64,000 nucleotides of DNA from Macrostomum hystrix. Taxonomy: Eukaryota > Platyhelminthes > Macrostomidae. The stretch is taken from the NCBI GenBank assembly GCA_950097015.1, contig CATNEN010000002.1:6155501-6219500 (forward strand). Reading direction: 5' to 3'. The position numbers and the translations under genes were made by a program. Shown here in pieces: positions 1 to 12,100 of the stretch. Within the stretch, counting starts at the first letter, position 1. Every line of letters starts with the position of its first letter. The notes under the pieces are model-generated. The model had not been told where the DNA came from, did no database searches, and saw only the letters and a program-made list of their open reading frames with translations.

Positions 1-685
1 AAGATAACAAATTAAATCTTTTTAATAGGTGTTAAATTGCCATAGAATACATTCAAGAGAGAGAAGAAATTTATAATGCATGTGATGTGGTCTAGGAAAG
101 TATATTGCCTATGTAATAGATGTGTCAACCTAGGGCATATAATGAAGATAAAAAGTTAAAAGAAACAAAAACTATATTGTGAATTTATTAGACAATAAAG
201 GAGCATGTAGAAAGTATAATAGACAATTAATATTATTTAATAAATACAAAGTGTATACAAACATTTTATTGTAAAGTTTAACTACTTTTTATAGCAGAAA
301 GTATTACAGTAGATTGGCTTTTTTATATGTTTAATATAATTAATTAATCTAAATATAAAATATGAAACTTTTTTTAATTAGAAACTATATATGTGTGCTA
401 AATAAGACAAAGAATTGTAGTTTCTTCCTATTTTCACATTGTCTACAGCATACAATAATATCTATTTTGATTGATGTGAAGTTTTTGCTCTATAAAGTAT
501 TTACTATTGTTATATATTTATATGTAATTTTGTTCTTTTGCTAAATATGACAAAGCAGTAGACATTATTGATAAAATTCTTGGTGCTTCCACATTTGTGA
601 TTTTTTTACTTCAGATTTTCAGATTTTTTTGTTTAAATATTTTATATAACTATTTCAGCTACTATCAGCATTCCATTATTAAGTA
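1..685. other. AT-rich 5' flank of RPA1 with trans-splice-like acceptor
   Basis: This AT-rich stretch has no convincing coding sequence; the 60-residue open frame at 362-544 has no recognisable features. A polypyrimidine-poor but good acceptor (TATTTCAG) ends at 658, 27 nt before the RPA1 start codon. It could be the 3' site of a 5'UTR intron or a spliced-leader trans-splice site. No promoter motif can be defended. Confidence 0.5.
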
Positions 686-3600
686 ATGTCATCAGCCAAA
701 GATGATTGCCTGGTCTTGCTAAGCCGGGGTGTCCTGAAGAAAATGCGGCTTGGAGAGAAGCCAGACATCAGTCCAATTGTTCTGCAAGTGGTCGACTGCA
801 AACCATTCGCTGGCAGCGGCCGCTACCGCCTGACCCTCACAGATGGCGAGCCACGTAGTGAAATTCTAGCCATGCTGGACCCCAGCATGAATTTCTATGT
901 AACAGACGGAGCTCTGCAGCGTGGCACTGCGCTCCAGATCAATGACTACAACCTGACTGGCCCGGCGGTCACTGCTGCCGCTCTGCCAGTCATTTTCACC
1001 ATCCTTGATCTCTGGCCAATCGGCTGCTTCAAATTGCCGCAAACTGGCGATGGATTGCTGCAGCAGCCAGCGGCGGCTGCTTCTGCGCCATCCAACACGG
1101 CCACTGGCAACGTCATTGACAATGGCGAAGTACTCGACGTCAGCTGCCCGAAGCCCATATCGGCGCTGAATCCTTACCAGCTGCGCTGGACTATTCTCGG
1201 CCGGGTTATGCGGAAGAGCCGGGTCAGTCGTTTTCCCCCTTTTCCCATCAGCCGAATTTCTAATCACTAAACTCTAACCCTAGCTATCAAATATCATACA
1301 TGATATAGCCTCGGTGCTCAAAGCATTTAGAGGCAACAGACCCACAGCCGGCGAGAAGGCAGTTTTGTCCAATCCGCTGACTCGTGGCGCGCACACGGGT
1401 ACCGTACGTAGGCATATCGTCAGGCAGTTTACACGTTCACGGTTCCTTGGTGTGGGGGTTAGCCCTCAGGGCGTAAATTGCACAGGAAGCCTCCGATCCT
1501 TCTCCCCATACCTGCGCCCCAGATTAACGTGGCATTGCCGCGTAATCGGGGGGGACCTTGATTGCCGGAGTCGTACGCATTTGTCACTCACCTTCTCGGT
1601 GCAACCAACCGATTTCAAGCGCACAAACCGCCTCGAACTCACAGCTGCGAGCATACAAAGCACGCGGCCGCGAGGGCCAGCTGTTTAATTTTCTCCTCGC
1701 CGATGGCAGTTCGGCGATCAGAGCGGTGGCTTTCAGAGACCAGGCGGAACAGTTTTATCCCCTGGTGGAGGTCGGCAGGGCTATCTATCTCAGCACTGGC
1801 CGGCTGCAGCTCAAGGACGAGCGATACGATAATGGCAGTGGTGAGCCTCAAAATTATTTCATCTGATATTCTCCTGTCTTTATTAAATTTGTCCAATCTT
1901 TATCGGAGCGAATTAAAAAGGCGAGGCAGTAGGACAGACGATACACGGGAGAGACGCAATTGTTTTCACGGGAGAAATGAGACACGGGAGAGATGATACA
2001 CGGGAGAGATGGTACACGGGAGAGATGATACACGGGACAGATGGTACACGGGAGAGATTAGACATGGGAGAGATGAGACACAGGAGAGATGAGACAAATG
2101 GAGAGTTCCGACGCGAGAGACATGAGACACAGGAGAGATGAGACAAATGGAAGAGACGAAGCACGCGAGAGATCATGCAGGGTAGGGGCAAGACAGGGTA
2201 GAGATGAGACACGGGAGAGACGAGACATGGCAGAGATATCCAACTAGCATTTAGTTGCTCGTGACTGAACGTCGTCGCCTTCGCCCCTGCAGCTCAATCT
2301 TCCTCATCGGCAGGATGCACTTCCGCCGCGGCTTCGGACTTACTGACCGCCAAAGCCGACTGCTGCCCATACGAGCTGGTGCTGACTGCCGAAACTCGCC
2401 TTCAGCCGCTGACGGAGGACGGCTCGGCTGCTGCGACTGCTGCCTGCTCATTTGCCGGCCTGCCGGAGCTGCAGTTCAACTTTGTGGCCATCGACAAGCT
2501 GGCCGGGGTTAAGCCCAATACGTGAGTTGTGAGCTGTTTGGAAAAATGTCCCATTTTCCGGACCCATGCTGACTTTGTGTCCCTCGATATTGGAAATAGA
2601 ATAGAAATTATACTATTCTATATACTGTACAGTCGCAGCCATGTACAACTGTTTTGTCCATAGACTGAGGTGGCCGCCACACCCACTACCCCTGCCGATG
2701 CTGATACCAACTTTTGTGCTGGTAAACTGTATTAATAAAGAATACAGCGTCTTATTCCAGAATCAATTTTCAAACAAAATTTAAAAGCAAATGTGTAAAG
2801 TAGCAAAATTTCAATAAAAGCTTAAAACTGTCTGTAAACTATTCTATGTCCGAGACTCCGAGCTTGACCCGATTTCGGCCCAAGCCGTCGGGAATGGCCC
2901 AAAATGACCCATGCCACCGAACTCTACCCCGAAAAGACGGTCTCTTACTGGAAAGACTCAATTAACAAATAAGAAATCATGAATACCAGCTGGTACCGTT
3001 TAATTAACGTTATAACTGTTATTAATGTTGTAACAGCTGACTGAACTGCAGCAATACAGAGAGAATTAAGTGTCTTGCTAAAAAAGGACACGAACTGTTT
3101 CAGTGGATTTGAGAATCGAACCCCCGACCTTCAAGTCGTGAGTCCGACGCTCTAACCACTAGGTTATATCCCCTATCAAATATATCAAACGATAGCAAGA
3201 AAATAAATTAAGTTTCATTAGTTCCAGTAAACCTCAGTTCCCAGGTGAAGAAATAGAGTTTTCTCATTGTATTTTAAGCCTCATCGTGTATTTAGTCAGA
3301 TTGCCCAGCTCAGAGCTCTGATCTCAAATCAACCGCCCCTCCGCCTCAGGCTAGTGGACGTGTGCGCCGTTGTTCACGAGACGCGCGACTGCCAGCAGTT
3401 CGTTCCGGGTAGCAGCGGCGGCCGGCAACGCCGACGGGAGACGGTCAAGCGGGACCTGATCCTGGTGGACGCCTCGGGCTGGTCGGTTCGCTGCACCCTT
3501 TGGGGCGAGGAGGCGACCGCATTTGGCGATCAGGGACTCGACCAGCACCCAGTTGTAGCCATCCGCTCCGCGAAAGTGTCCGACTATGCCGGTCGCTCCC

Positions 3601-4935
3601 TCAGCGCGTCAACCGGAATCTGCCAGCTGCTGACTGAGCCGCATGGCGTGGCCGAGGCCCGAAGACTGCGCAGCTGGTACCAGACGGAGGGCTGCCGACT
3701 TGCCGAGTTTCACAGCTTCGCGCCTAATGGCAACAGCGGAGGCGGCGGCGCTCGCGGCAGCGGTGGCAGCCGGGATGGTGGTTTGCGCAGCCTCCGCGAT
3801 ATCATCAGCGGCCAGTCCGGCCAGTGGGATCGGCGAAGCATCGGTGGTGGCGGCGCATTCTCCTGCCTGGCCCACGTGACCTGCCTGCGTAGGGAGAACT
3901 GCGTGTACAAGGTTCGTCACCTCAAACTGTATGATGCTTAAAAACTTTTTCGCAACATATCGGCAAAAATTTTCGTTAGCTCAGTTTGAGATTAGCCTTT
4001 GTCTAATCTCAGTATCTAATCTTAGTGACTAATCCCATTGTTGTCTAATATCAGTGTCTAATCACATTGTCTGATCTTTGTGTCTAATCTCATTGTCTGA
4101 TCTATGATTCTATGATTTTTAGGCTTGCCCCCTGCCCAGCTGCAACAAGAAGCTGGTTCAGTGCGAAGGCAATTATCGTTGCGACAAGTGCCAGGCCGTG
4201 CACTCTGAGTTCAAATGGCGCTTCATTTTGAGCGTCAACCTGGCCGACTACACGTGCGCCAAGTGGGCCACCTGCTTTGATGTGAGTCCAAGGCAAAGTA
4301 CGACAATCTGCCCCTTATCTATTTCCTCATTTTTTAAATCCTTTCTTTAGCTAATCCCCACTTTCGCCGATCTCCACTTTTCTAATCCGCTATTTATCGA
4401 ATCAGCTCTTTATCCAAATAAATTTTTATCCTATATCCGCCATTTTTCAAATCCGCTCTTTATCAAATCCGCTCTTTATCCAATCCGCTCTTTATCCAAT
4501 TCGCTCTTCATCCAAATTCTGCTCTTTATCCGATCCGCTATTTATCCAATTCGCTCTTTATCCAAAATCTGTTCTTTATCCGATCCGCTCTTTATCTAAT
4601 CCGATATTTATCCAATATTTTTCTTTTCGTCCTCTTTGCATCCGTCATTCATTATCCGCACCAACCCGCAGGCTCCAGCTGAGAAGCTACTCGGAGTCAC
4701 CGCAGCTCAGCTTGGCGGCCTACTCGAAGGCGGCGAGGACGGACTCAACCGGGCCAAGGCTGTGTTCGCAGCCGCTGCGGACGGACAGATTTTAGAGTTC
4801 TCGTTGCGCTCCAGAATGGACACCTATCAAGACGAGCTGCGCCAGCGCCTTGTGGTTCTTGACGTGCGGCCTCCTGATTGGCTGGTAGCTAGTACGGCGC
4901 TGATTGGCCAGCTTAAAAGCAGTACGGCGCGCTGA
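686..4935 (+). CDS. RPA1: Replication protein A 70 kDa subunit (RPA1), six exons
   Basis: Exons: 686-1222, 1645-1840, 2293-2521, 3350-3911, 4123-4281, 4672-4935. Phases agree at every junction and the product is 648 aa (human RPA1 is 616). RPA1 is the large subunit of the eukaryotic single-stranded DNA-binding trimer used in nuclear replication, repair and recombination. The order is: N-terminal protein-interaction OB fold (about 1-115), linker, DBD-A from about 165 (ALNPYQLRWTI and the REGQLFNF strand), DBD-B from about 320 (CTLWGEEA, RSAKVSDYAGRSLS), and DBD-C from about 430. DBD-C carries the C4 zinc ribbon C-x4-C-x12-C-x2-C in exons 4-5. Final helix residues lie in exon 6. The start at 686 follows an acceptor at 658. 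AATAAA lies at 5196-5201. Introns carry SINEs, minisatellites and a spliced-leader-like segment. The family call is certain; splice sites are inferred. Confidence 0.95.
1395..1612 (-). repeat. SINE family 2 copy in RPA1 intron 1
   Basis: About 215 bp, minus-oriented, sharing with 17215-17440 a head resembling a tRNA A box and a tail containing GGGCGTAAATTGCAC. The two copies are collinear throughout but differ at many positions, so this is an old insertion. It occupies most of the 422-bp intron. Confidence 0.65.
1965..2235. repeat. 16-bp minisatellite (GAGACACGGGAGAGAT) in RPA1 intron 2
   Basis: Degenerate tandem copies of a roughly 16-bp unit. The same unit recurs at 21780-22455 and 26695-26900 in opposite or equal orientation. 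Open frames across it are products of the repeat, not genes. Confidence 0.85.
2625..3172 (-). repeat. SINE family 1 copy, interrupted by an insertion
   Basis: A tRNA-derived SINE in minus orientation. The tRNA-like head is at about 3107-3172 (reverse complement of TAGTGGTTAGAGCGTC plus the B box GGTTCGATTC). Its body contains the reverse complement of GCAAGACACTTAA at 3067-3080. The distal tail lies at 2625-2712. The element is split by about 280 bp (2713-2993), flanked on both sides by ATACCA, which looks like a target-site duplication. The inserted piece ends with the spliced-leader-like sequence. Confidence 0.7.
2928..2991 (+). ncRNA. Spliced-leader-like sequence (fragment or pseudogene)
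   Basis: The core AAAGACGGTCTCTTACTG, then AAGACTCAATT and a terminal ATG, match the flatworm SL exon as I remember it from Macrostomum lignano. The copy differs at a few positions and has an expanded stretch before ATG. No GT donor follows the ATG and no clear Sm site is visible, so a functional SL RNA gene is unlikely. It sits in RPA1 intron 3 at the right end of an insertion into a SINE. Confidence 0.55.
4000..4620. repeat. Short tandem repeats in RPA1 introns 4 and 5
   Basis: 4000-4110 holds loose copies of CTAATCTCAGTGT. 4330-4620 holds a 16-bp unit (AATCCGCTCTTTATCC). Exon 5 (4123-4281) lies between them. Confidence 0.75.
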
Positions 4936-5310
4936 GTGATATGGATTTTAAAGACAGTTTTGGAGCTTATAAACCTAAGACTCTACTTAAAGTTGAATAG
5001 TTCAGCATCGAAAAATGTTTTGCAACTTTTTTCTACCGTTTCTTGTTTAATTGTCTCCCGGTTTTGCCTTTTCTACTTCTTTTTACAGTTTTTTTTGTTG
5101 CATCAAATAGCATTCTAATTTTTTAAGCTTTTTACGTTATATTAAGCATTGTCAGCATCTTTTGGTGCTTTTTAAGACAAAGCAATTTCAGTTTTAATAA
5201 AAAACAATAAAAACAAATTCCATTCCGTTTAATTTGCGAAGAAAACATTTAGCCATTCTGCTTAAGCATTACCGTGGTTCGTAATTTCTGACGGAGCTAG
5301 TGAACAAAGT
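4936..5310. other. RPA1 3' flank
   Basis: AT-rich 3'UTR and flank. AATAAA occurs at 5196-5201, a plausible polyadenylation signal about 260 nt after the stop codon. No other feature is seen before the minisatellite. Confidence 0.55.
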
Positions 5311-5311
5311 C

Positions 5312-7062
5312 TGGGATCAGGGAGTGAATAGCAACTGAGGCAGTGAGGATCAGGGAGTGGATTGCAACTGAGGCAGTGGAGGGTCAGGGAGTGGATAGCA
5401 ACTGAGGCAGTGAGGATCAGGGAGTGGATTGCAACTGAGGCAGTGGAGGGTCAGGGAGTGGATAGCAACTGAGGCAGTGAGGATCAGGGAGTGGATAGCA
5501 ACTGAGGCAATGGAGGGTCAGGGAGTGGATAGCAACTGAGGCAGTGGAGGGTCAGGGAGTGGATAGCAACTGAGGCAGTGAGGATCAGGGAGTGGATAGC
5601 AACTGAGGCAGTGAGGATCAGGGAGTGGATAGCAACTGAGGCAGTGGAGGGTCAGGGAGTGGATAGCAACTGAGGCAGTGAGGATCAGGGAGTGGACAGC
5701 AACTGAGGCAGTGGAGGGTCAGGGAGTGGATAGCAACTGAGGCAGTGGAGGATCAGGGAGTGGATAGCAACTGAGGCAGTGAGGATCAGGGAGTGGACAG
5801 CAACTGAGGCAGTGGAGGGTCAGGGAGAGGATAGCAACTGAGGCAGTGAGGATCAGGGAGTGGATAGCAACTGAGGTAGTGAGGATCAGGGAGTGGATAG
5901 CAACTGAGGCAATGGAGGGTCAGGGAGTGGATAGCAACTGAGGCAGTGGAGGGTCAGGGAGTGGATAGCAACTGAGGCAGTGGAGGGTCAGGGAGTGGAT
6001 AGCAACTGAGGCAGTGAGGATCAGGGAGTGGATAGCAACTGAGGTAGTGGAGGATCAGGGAGTGGATAGCAACTGAGGTAGTGGAGGATCAGGGAGTGGA
6101 TAGCAACTGAGGCAGTGGAGGATCAGGGAGTGGATAGCAACTGAGGCAGTGAGGATCAGGGAGTGGATAGCAACTGAGGCAGTGAGGATCAGGGAGTGGA
6201 TAGCAACTGAGGCAGTGAGGATCAGGGAGTGGATAGCAACTGAGGCAGTGAGGATCAGGGAGTGGATAGCAACTGAGGCAGTGAGGATCAGGGAGTGGAT
6301 AGCAACTGAGGCAGTGGAGGATCAGGGAGTGGATAGCAACTGAGGCAGTGGAGGATCAGGGAGTGGATAGCAACTGAGGCAGTGAGGATCAGGGAGTGGA
6401 TAGCAACTGAGGCAGTGAGGATCAGGGAGTGGATAGCAACTGAGGCAGTGAGGATCAGGGAGTGGATAGCAACTGAGGCAGTGAGGATCAGGGAGTGGAT
6501 AGCAACTGAGGCAGTGAGGATCAGGGAGTGGATAGCAACTGAGGCAGTGAGGATCAGGGAGTGGATAGCAACTGAGGCAGTGAGGATCAGGGAGTGGATA
6601 GCAACTGAGGCAGTGAGGATCAGGGAGTGGATAGCAACTGAGGCAGTGGAGGATCAGGGAGTGGATAGCAACTGAGGCAGTGGAGGATCAGGGAGTGGAT
6701 AGCAACTGAGGCAGTGGAGGATCAGGGAGTGGATAGCAACTGAGGCAGTGGAGGGTCAGGGAGTGGATAGCAACTGAGGCAGTGAGGATCAGGGAGTGGA
6801 TAGCAACTGAGGCAGTGGAGGATCAGGGAGTGGATAGCAACTGAGGCAGTGAGGATCAGGGAGTAGATAGCAACTGAGGCAGTGAGGATCAGGGAGTGGA
6901 TAGCAACTGAGGCAGTGAGGATCAGGGAGTGGATAGCAACTGAGGCAGTGGAGGATCAGGGAGTGGATAGCAACTGAGGCAGTGAGGGTCAGGGAGTGGA
7001 TAGCAACTGAGGCAGTGAGGATCAGGGAGTGGATAGCAACTGAGGTAGTGGAGGATCAGGAA
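5312..7062. repeat. 33/34-bp minisatellite array
   Basis: About 1.75 kb of units GGATCAGGGAGTGGATAGCA + ACTGAGGCAGTGA. Variants GTGAGGATC, GTGGAGGATC and GTGGAGGGTC switch the period between 33 and 34 bp. Blocks of pure 33-bp units leave long open frames that are not genes. It lies between RPA1 and the tRNA gene. Confidence 0.95.
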
Positions 7063-7071
7063 GTTGAATGT

Positions 7072-7168
7072 TATTAAAGCAGTGGATGGGAATACATGTG
7101 ATGGGATCAGTGGATGGGAATACATGTGATGGGATCAGTGGATGGGAATACATGGTATGGGATCAGTT
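7072..7168. repeat. 28-bp tandem repeat, three copies
   Basis: Three near-identical units containing AGTGGATGGGAATACATG directly follow the large array. Confidence 0.85.
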
Positions 7169-7482
7169 TACAGGTTTCGATGTCTCAAGTGCTTGTGCTT
7201 TATTAAGAAAGACATGCAGAACGGGCACGGCTAAATAGCGATTAGCGATATATTCATACATGCATAATATATTCACTGATTTCCGATCGCAGCAGATAAT
7301 ATTCAATATGCGAACAATATTTATTGACAAATAACAGTAAGACATTGAATACATTATTATGCCTTTATCGAGTGAAAGCTTGACTAAAGGCTAAAGTATT
7401 TTTAGCAAAAACTAAAAATAGGTCGCAAGCCAGGTACGAGTATTTGCTGTTTATATAGGCGGCTAAGCACTTCCAGGAATCA

Positions 7483-7564
7483 GACGAGGTGGCCGAGTGG
7501 TTATGGCGATGGACTGCTAATCCATTGGGGTTTCCCCGCGTGGGTTCGAATCCCATCCTCGTCG
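7483..7564 (+). tRNA. tRNA-Ser(GCT)
   Basis: An 82-nt class II tRNA. The acceptor stem GACGAGG pairs perfectly with CCTCGTC (7557-7563), with discriminator G at 7564. The anticodon loop CTGCTAA has anticodon GCT at 7516-7518. The variable arm (TGGGGTTTCCCCG) is long, as in serine tRNAs, and the T arm contains GGTTCGAATCC. A T5 run at 7572-7576 is a good Pol III terminator. All stems pair, so it looks functional. Confidence 0.95.
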
Positions 7565-9128
7565 AGAATAGTTTTTGCCGAAAAAGTTCGTGGCGAAGGT
7601 CAATTAATTTTGGCGAGCTTAGAAATTTGTCTCATAATTAATCGAAGCGTGAGTCCCGTCAGATGCTGTGAGCGCACTTAATTTAGCGATTCTAGTAAAA
7701 TCGTTTGCATTTTTCGAAACATATCGGTTAATAAAATTATGAATTCATTTCATATATTTTATGTTTTAATAACTACGACGCGCTGTTCAATGCCAGTTGC
7801 AGCCTGTAGTTTTAAATATTCTCAAAAAGGCAAAGCCTGGAACCAATTAAATACACGAATTAAATATTTTTTGGTGAAACAATGGAATATTTTAAAGGTC
7901 TTTTTTATTTGGACTAATCGCCTGTATAGCCAGAAGAGAACAAAAAAAGTATTAAAAAACAAACATGTTGCTCCTTGGACTGATGCAACAATAGCGACCG
8001 GGATTGAAAAATAATAATAAACTTGCCTAATTAGCGATGCTGAACAGTTACAATTAAAAAAATGACCGGGCTAGTAGCAGAAGTCAAAGAGCTGTAGAAC
8101 GCGAATCGATTGTTGAATAGAAATTTCTTTAAGGTCAGACTTAGGAATCCGCTACTAGGATTACAAGGCTCTACTTTAACTCTCGGTTCAGTCAAAACGT
8201 GGCTCTAATTTTGTTTGCTATCCTAAACTAATCAGAAAAACGCTATACTGTCTACTCAAGCTAGGTAGTTAAAGACAATAGCGCATATTGCTGCTTAAAT
8301 TAGGGTTGACTGGCAAAGCTGTAAAACAAAATCTGCCTTATCTCTTCCGCATACTGGCTAAAACAAGCGACTTCGTGTGTCAAAGCGATAAATAAAAATA
8401 AACTTATAGCTTCAAATATATTAATCGTGTCAACGAAACTATATAAAAATGATTTGATTGCAATTGAATTCGAAGTAAGCGTAAAACAGAGGGAGACAGA
8501 CACAACAGCTAGGTGACAAAACGAAAACAAGCGTTTACTAGAAAAGCTGATAATCGAATTAGAATAAAAACAAAGACAGAAACAAGACGCAATCTAAAGC
8601 TAATTTTATTCTTGTTTAACTGCAGAATGGCGAAATGGGACCAAAGAGATGTAAAACAAAAAGCCACTGCTTCGCTCTAATGCTACTGAATAGGAAACTG
8701 AAGATTTTAAATAGAAAAATACGCATGGAGACAGCTGAAATTAATACCCCATTCTCTACGACGGAGTCGAAAATTCCCTAAAAACTGAAGCTAAAGTTGC
8801 AAATGTACTTTTCGACACATATCGGCTGAAATACCAAAAGATGACTAAAAATGTATAGTTGTAATTAAGAGTTAGACCGAATAGGTGTGCTTTAGAAAAA
8901 ATAATAAGACAGAGAGTGACGCGATTGTGAGAGTAGCATATGACGGACATACTATAAATAGGTGTTTCAAGTAGATGCTTTTATTAGTAGCTAAACAGTT
9001 GAATAGGACCAGGCCAACAAGACAGACTGGTTAGAGGCATAGAGATGAGACAGAAGAGCAAAGGGGGCACGGACAGACAGAAAAAGGGGGAAATTAAAGA
9101 GTTTATAGAGGCCAGTAACTCAGTTGAA
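7565..9128. other. Gap between tRNA-Ser and the hnRNP L stop
   Basis: AT-rich DNA without a supported gene; it probably includes the hnRNP L 3'UTR. TTTATT at about 8978-8983 reads AATAAA on the minus strand, 146 nt past the stop codon. The 91-residue open frame at 7739-8014 (+) has no recognisable domain and no splice or codon support. Confidence 0.5.
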
Positions 9129-12100
9129 TTACTTCGAAGCGTTCGCCTTGGCCCCGCTGCCGCCGCCTTCCTTCTTGTTGACAGCGTAGGACAGTTTTAG
9201 GCGGGCCGACTCGCCCACAATGGCATGGTTGGCCAGGCAGATGGCGTCCGTGGCGTCCTGGGGTGTCTCGAAGGTGATCCAGCCAGTTGTGCACTTCTCG
9301 CTCTGCATGACCACCTCAACGGGGGCGGGGGCGCCGGCCTCCTTCAGGGCTTCGCGCACCGTTTCATCGTCGCTACCGTCAGGACAGCCCCAGAAGTACA
9401 GCACCTTGCCAGTCTTGCCCAGGGAGGCCTGATTTTTGGAGGCCGACTCCGGCGTCATGAAGCGGTTGAACTTCAGCGTATCGTAAGACTTTTCAGCCAG
9501 GGTGCCGTCGGACAGGGTGAAGTCCTTGGTGTTGCGCTTCACATTGTCCTGCGGTGTGGTTGAATTTTTTCGGGGGGGCGGAGAGTAGGATGAGCTTGGG
9601 GCGAAGTTGACTGACAGGGTTTCACAGGGAATTACACACGAAAGACGGAATTTCAGACGAAAAACAGAAAACGACACAATAGACCTGGAAAAACAGACAA
9701 AAGACAAGGAAATTACAGAAAAAGGACAGGGAAATGCAGAAAAAAACTTACGAAACTTTGAAGAAAGCAACTCACCTGGTCAGAAAGCGACACCCTGATG
9801 GTGCTGCCAAGGATGCGCTGGTTGTTGAGATGCTGCAGCGCCTGCTGAGCAGATCCGGAGTCGCACATCTCAACAAGGGCGAAGCCCTCCTTGGTGGTGA
9901 GGAACTTGATCCGGCTGACATTGCCGTACAGCACCAGCACGTTGAACAGCCGGTCGCAGTTCATCTGGCTGCTGAGGCCGCGGATCACGATGATGTTCTG
10001 GCCGGGGTGCGCGTAGGCGGCGGCGTAGCCGGCGGAGGCGGGGTTGGCGGCGGCCGCGGCCGCGGCCACTCGCGACACCAGATTCATGGCGCTCTGGGCC
10101 AGCAGCTCGTTGCCGGAGGCGCCAACTCCGACGCCGCCGCCGGCCGAGCCGACGATGCCGCCGGTGGCTTGGCCGGTCAGCTGGCCGGGCCGGCCCACCA
10201 TGCCCATCGAGTGCCCGATGCCGCCGGCGCCGACGAGGCCCTGTAGGCGGGTGCCGAGTAGGCCGACCTCGTCGTTAGGATTGCCGAGCAGGCCGCCGCC
10301 GCCGCCGCCACCTCCGGGTACAACGCGGGCTCGCTTGTGCATGCCGGCGGAAGCTGCGGCCGCGCCGCCGCCAAAGACAGCCATGGCCTCGGCGTCGCCT
10401 TCGTAGCGGTACTCTTCGAGCACGGTCTCTCTGGAGAGATTCGGCAGCGTAAGCTTTGTGCTTTGCTCAAACTTATTATCAGCATAATTTATAGTGCACT
10501 GCTCAAAGTAATTCTGATTTGTACTTCAATACAAACTGTACTGAGTCTGACCTGGACATAAAGTACTCAAATGCGTTAGCCCTGGCGTAGTCGCAGCGAA
10601 TGGCATTGCAGTTGGTGTACATGTTGGCACCGTTTAGAAACGGCTTGGCCAGAGCGGCGTCTTCCAGTCGCTCAAATTCCACAATGGCCCGGTGCAGGCC
10701 GTCCTGTGTGGGAGAGGCAACCAACCAGGTTTGGAAGAAGTGAATATGAACAGCTGGGATAGGCACAGATTTGAGATCGATGGCTATTGGGAAGAGATGG
10801 GAAATAGATGAGATAAAGAAATGGAAGACAATGAAGAAGAAGGGGAAGGAAAATAAGGAAAGGGAATAAATAGGAGAGGAAAAGACAGGGAAGGGAGAGG
10901 AAAAGAAGGGGAAGGGGGAGAAAAAGAAGGGGAAGGGGGAGAAAAAGGAGGGGAAGAGGGAGGAAAAGAAGGGGAAGGGGAGGAAAAGAAGGGGAAGAGG
11001 GAGGAAAAGAAGGGGAAGAGGGAGGAAAAGAAGGGGAAGGGGAGAAAAAGAAGGGGAAGGGGAGAAAAAGAAGGGGAAGAGGGAGGAAAAGAAGGGGAAA
11101 GAAAGAGGAAAAGAAGGGGAAGAGGGAGGAAAAGAAGGGGAAGAGGGAGGAAAAGAAGGGGAAGGGGAGAAAAAGAAGGGGAAGGGGAGAAAAAGGAGGG
11201 GAAGAGGGAGGAAAAGAAGGGGAAGGGGAGAAAAAGAAGGGGAAGGGGAGAAAAAGAAGGGGAAGGGGAGGAAAAGAAGGGGAAGGGGAGAAAAAGAAGG
11301 GGAAGAGGGAGGAAAAGAAGGGGAAGGGGAGGAAAAGAAGGGGAAGAGGGAGGAAAAGAAGGGGAAGGGGAGGAAAAGAAGGGGAAGGGGAGGAAAAGAA
11401 GGGGAAGGGGAGGAAAAGAAGGGGAAGGGGAGAAAAAGAAGGGGAAGAGGGAGGAAAAGAAGAGGAAGGGGGAGAAAAAGAAGGGGAAGGGGGAGAAAAA
11501 GAAGGGGAAGAGGGAGGAAAAGAAGGGGAAGGGGGAGAAAAAGAAGGGGAAGGGGGAGAAAATGAAGGGGAAGAGGGAGGTAAACAGATCGAGGTAGGGG
11601 AGAAGCAAGAGACTAGGTAAGAAAGTAGGCCAGCAGCATGCGCTCACCTGCTGTCGGATGATGACGCATCTCTCGATGATGGCGTAGGGGCTGCAGATCT
11701 GGCGCACATCGGTGCAGTTGAAGTCCATCTTCATGTTGTAGATGGTGAGCAGTAGGCAGTTCTGAGCTCCCACGGACAGGTAGGGCTCCTGGCTGAGGTC
11801 GATACGGGAGCGGTTAGAGAAGCTGATGATGACGCTGGAGCCTTTGAAATTGACGCCCGGGCCGGAGTGGTGATAGGCGATGAGGCGCTCGGCGTCGCTG
11901 AGTCGCAGGTACTCAATGAGGGCCTGGTGCTTGGCCGGCATGGGGAAGATCAGCTGGATCTTGCCGAACTCCTACGGAACAAGTCGTTACTTTTAGCGTT
12001 AATATAAATCCTTATCAAATCCTTAATTAATCCAATTCTTATTCGTGTGTGGATACCCTTATGCAGGCAGGCACACACTCACACAGGTGGGTACACTCTC

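Noticed and set aside
3107-3172. Minus-strand tRNA gene
   Set aside because: A and B boxes are present but the stems do not pair as a tRNA and the sequence continues into a SINE body.
5312-7062. Possible CRISPR-like array
   Set aside because: Units are directly abutting with no unique spacers and the host is a eukaryote; it is a minisatellite.
7365-7556. Minus-strand peptide starting MGFEPTRGN
   Set aside because: A classic shadow of a tRNA B box on the opposite strand of tRNA-Ser.
10784-11941. 385-residue Phe/Pro/Ser-rich protein
   Set aside because: It covers an hnRNP L exon in frame at one end and then a purine-rich intronic array; the exon has a good GT donor before the array.
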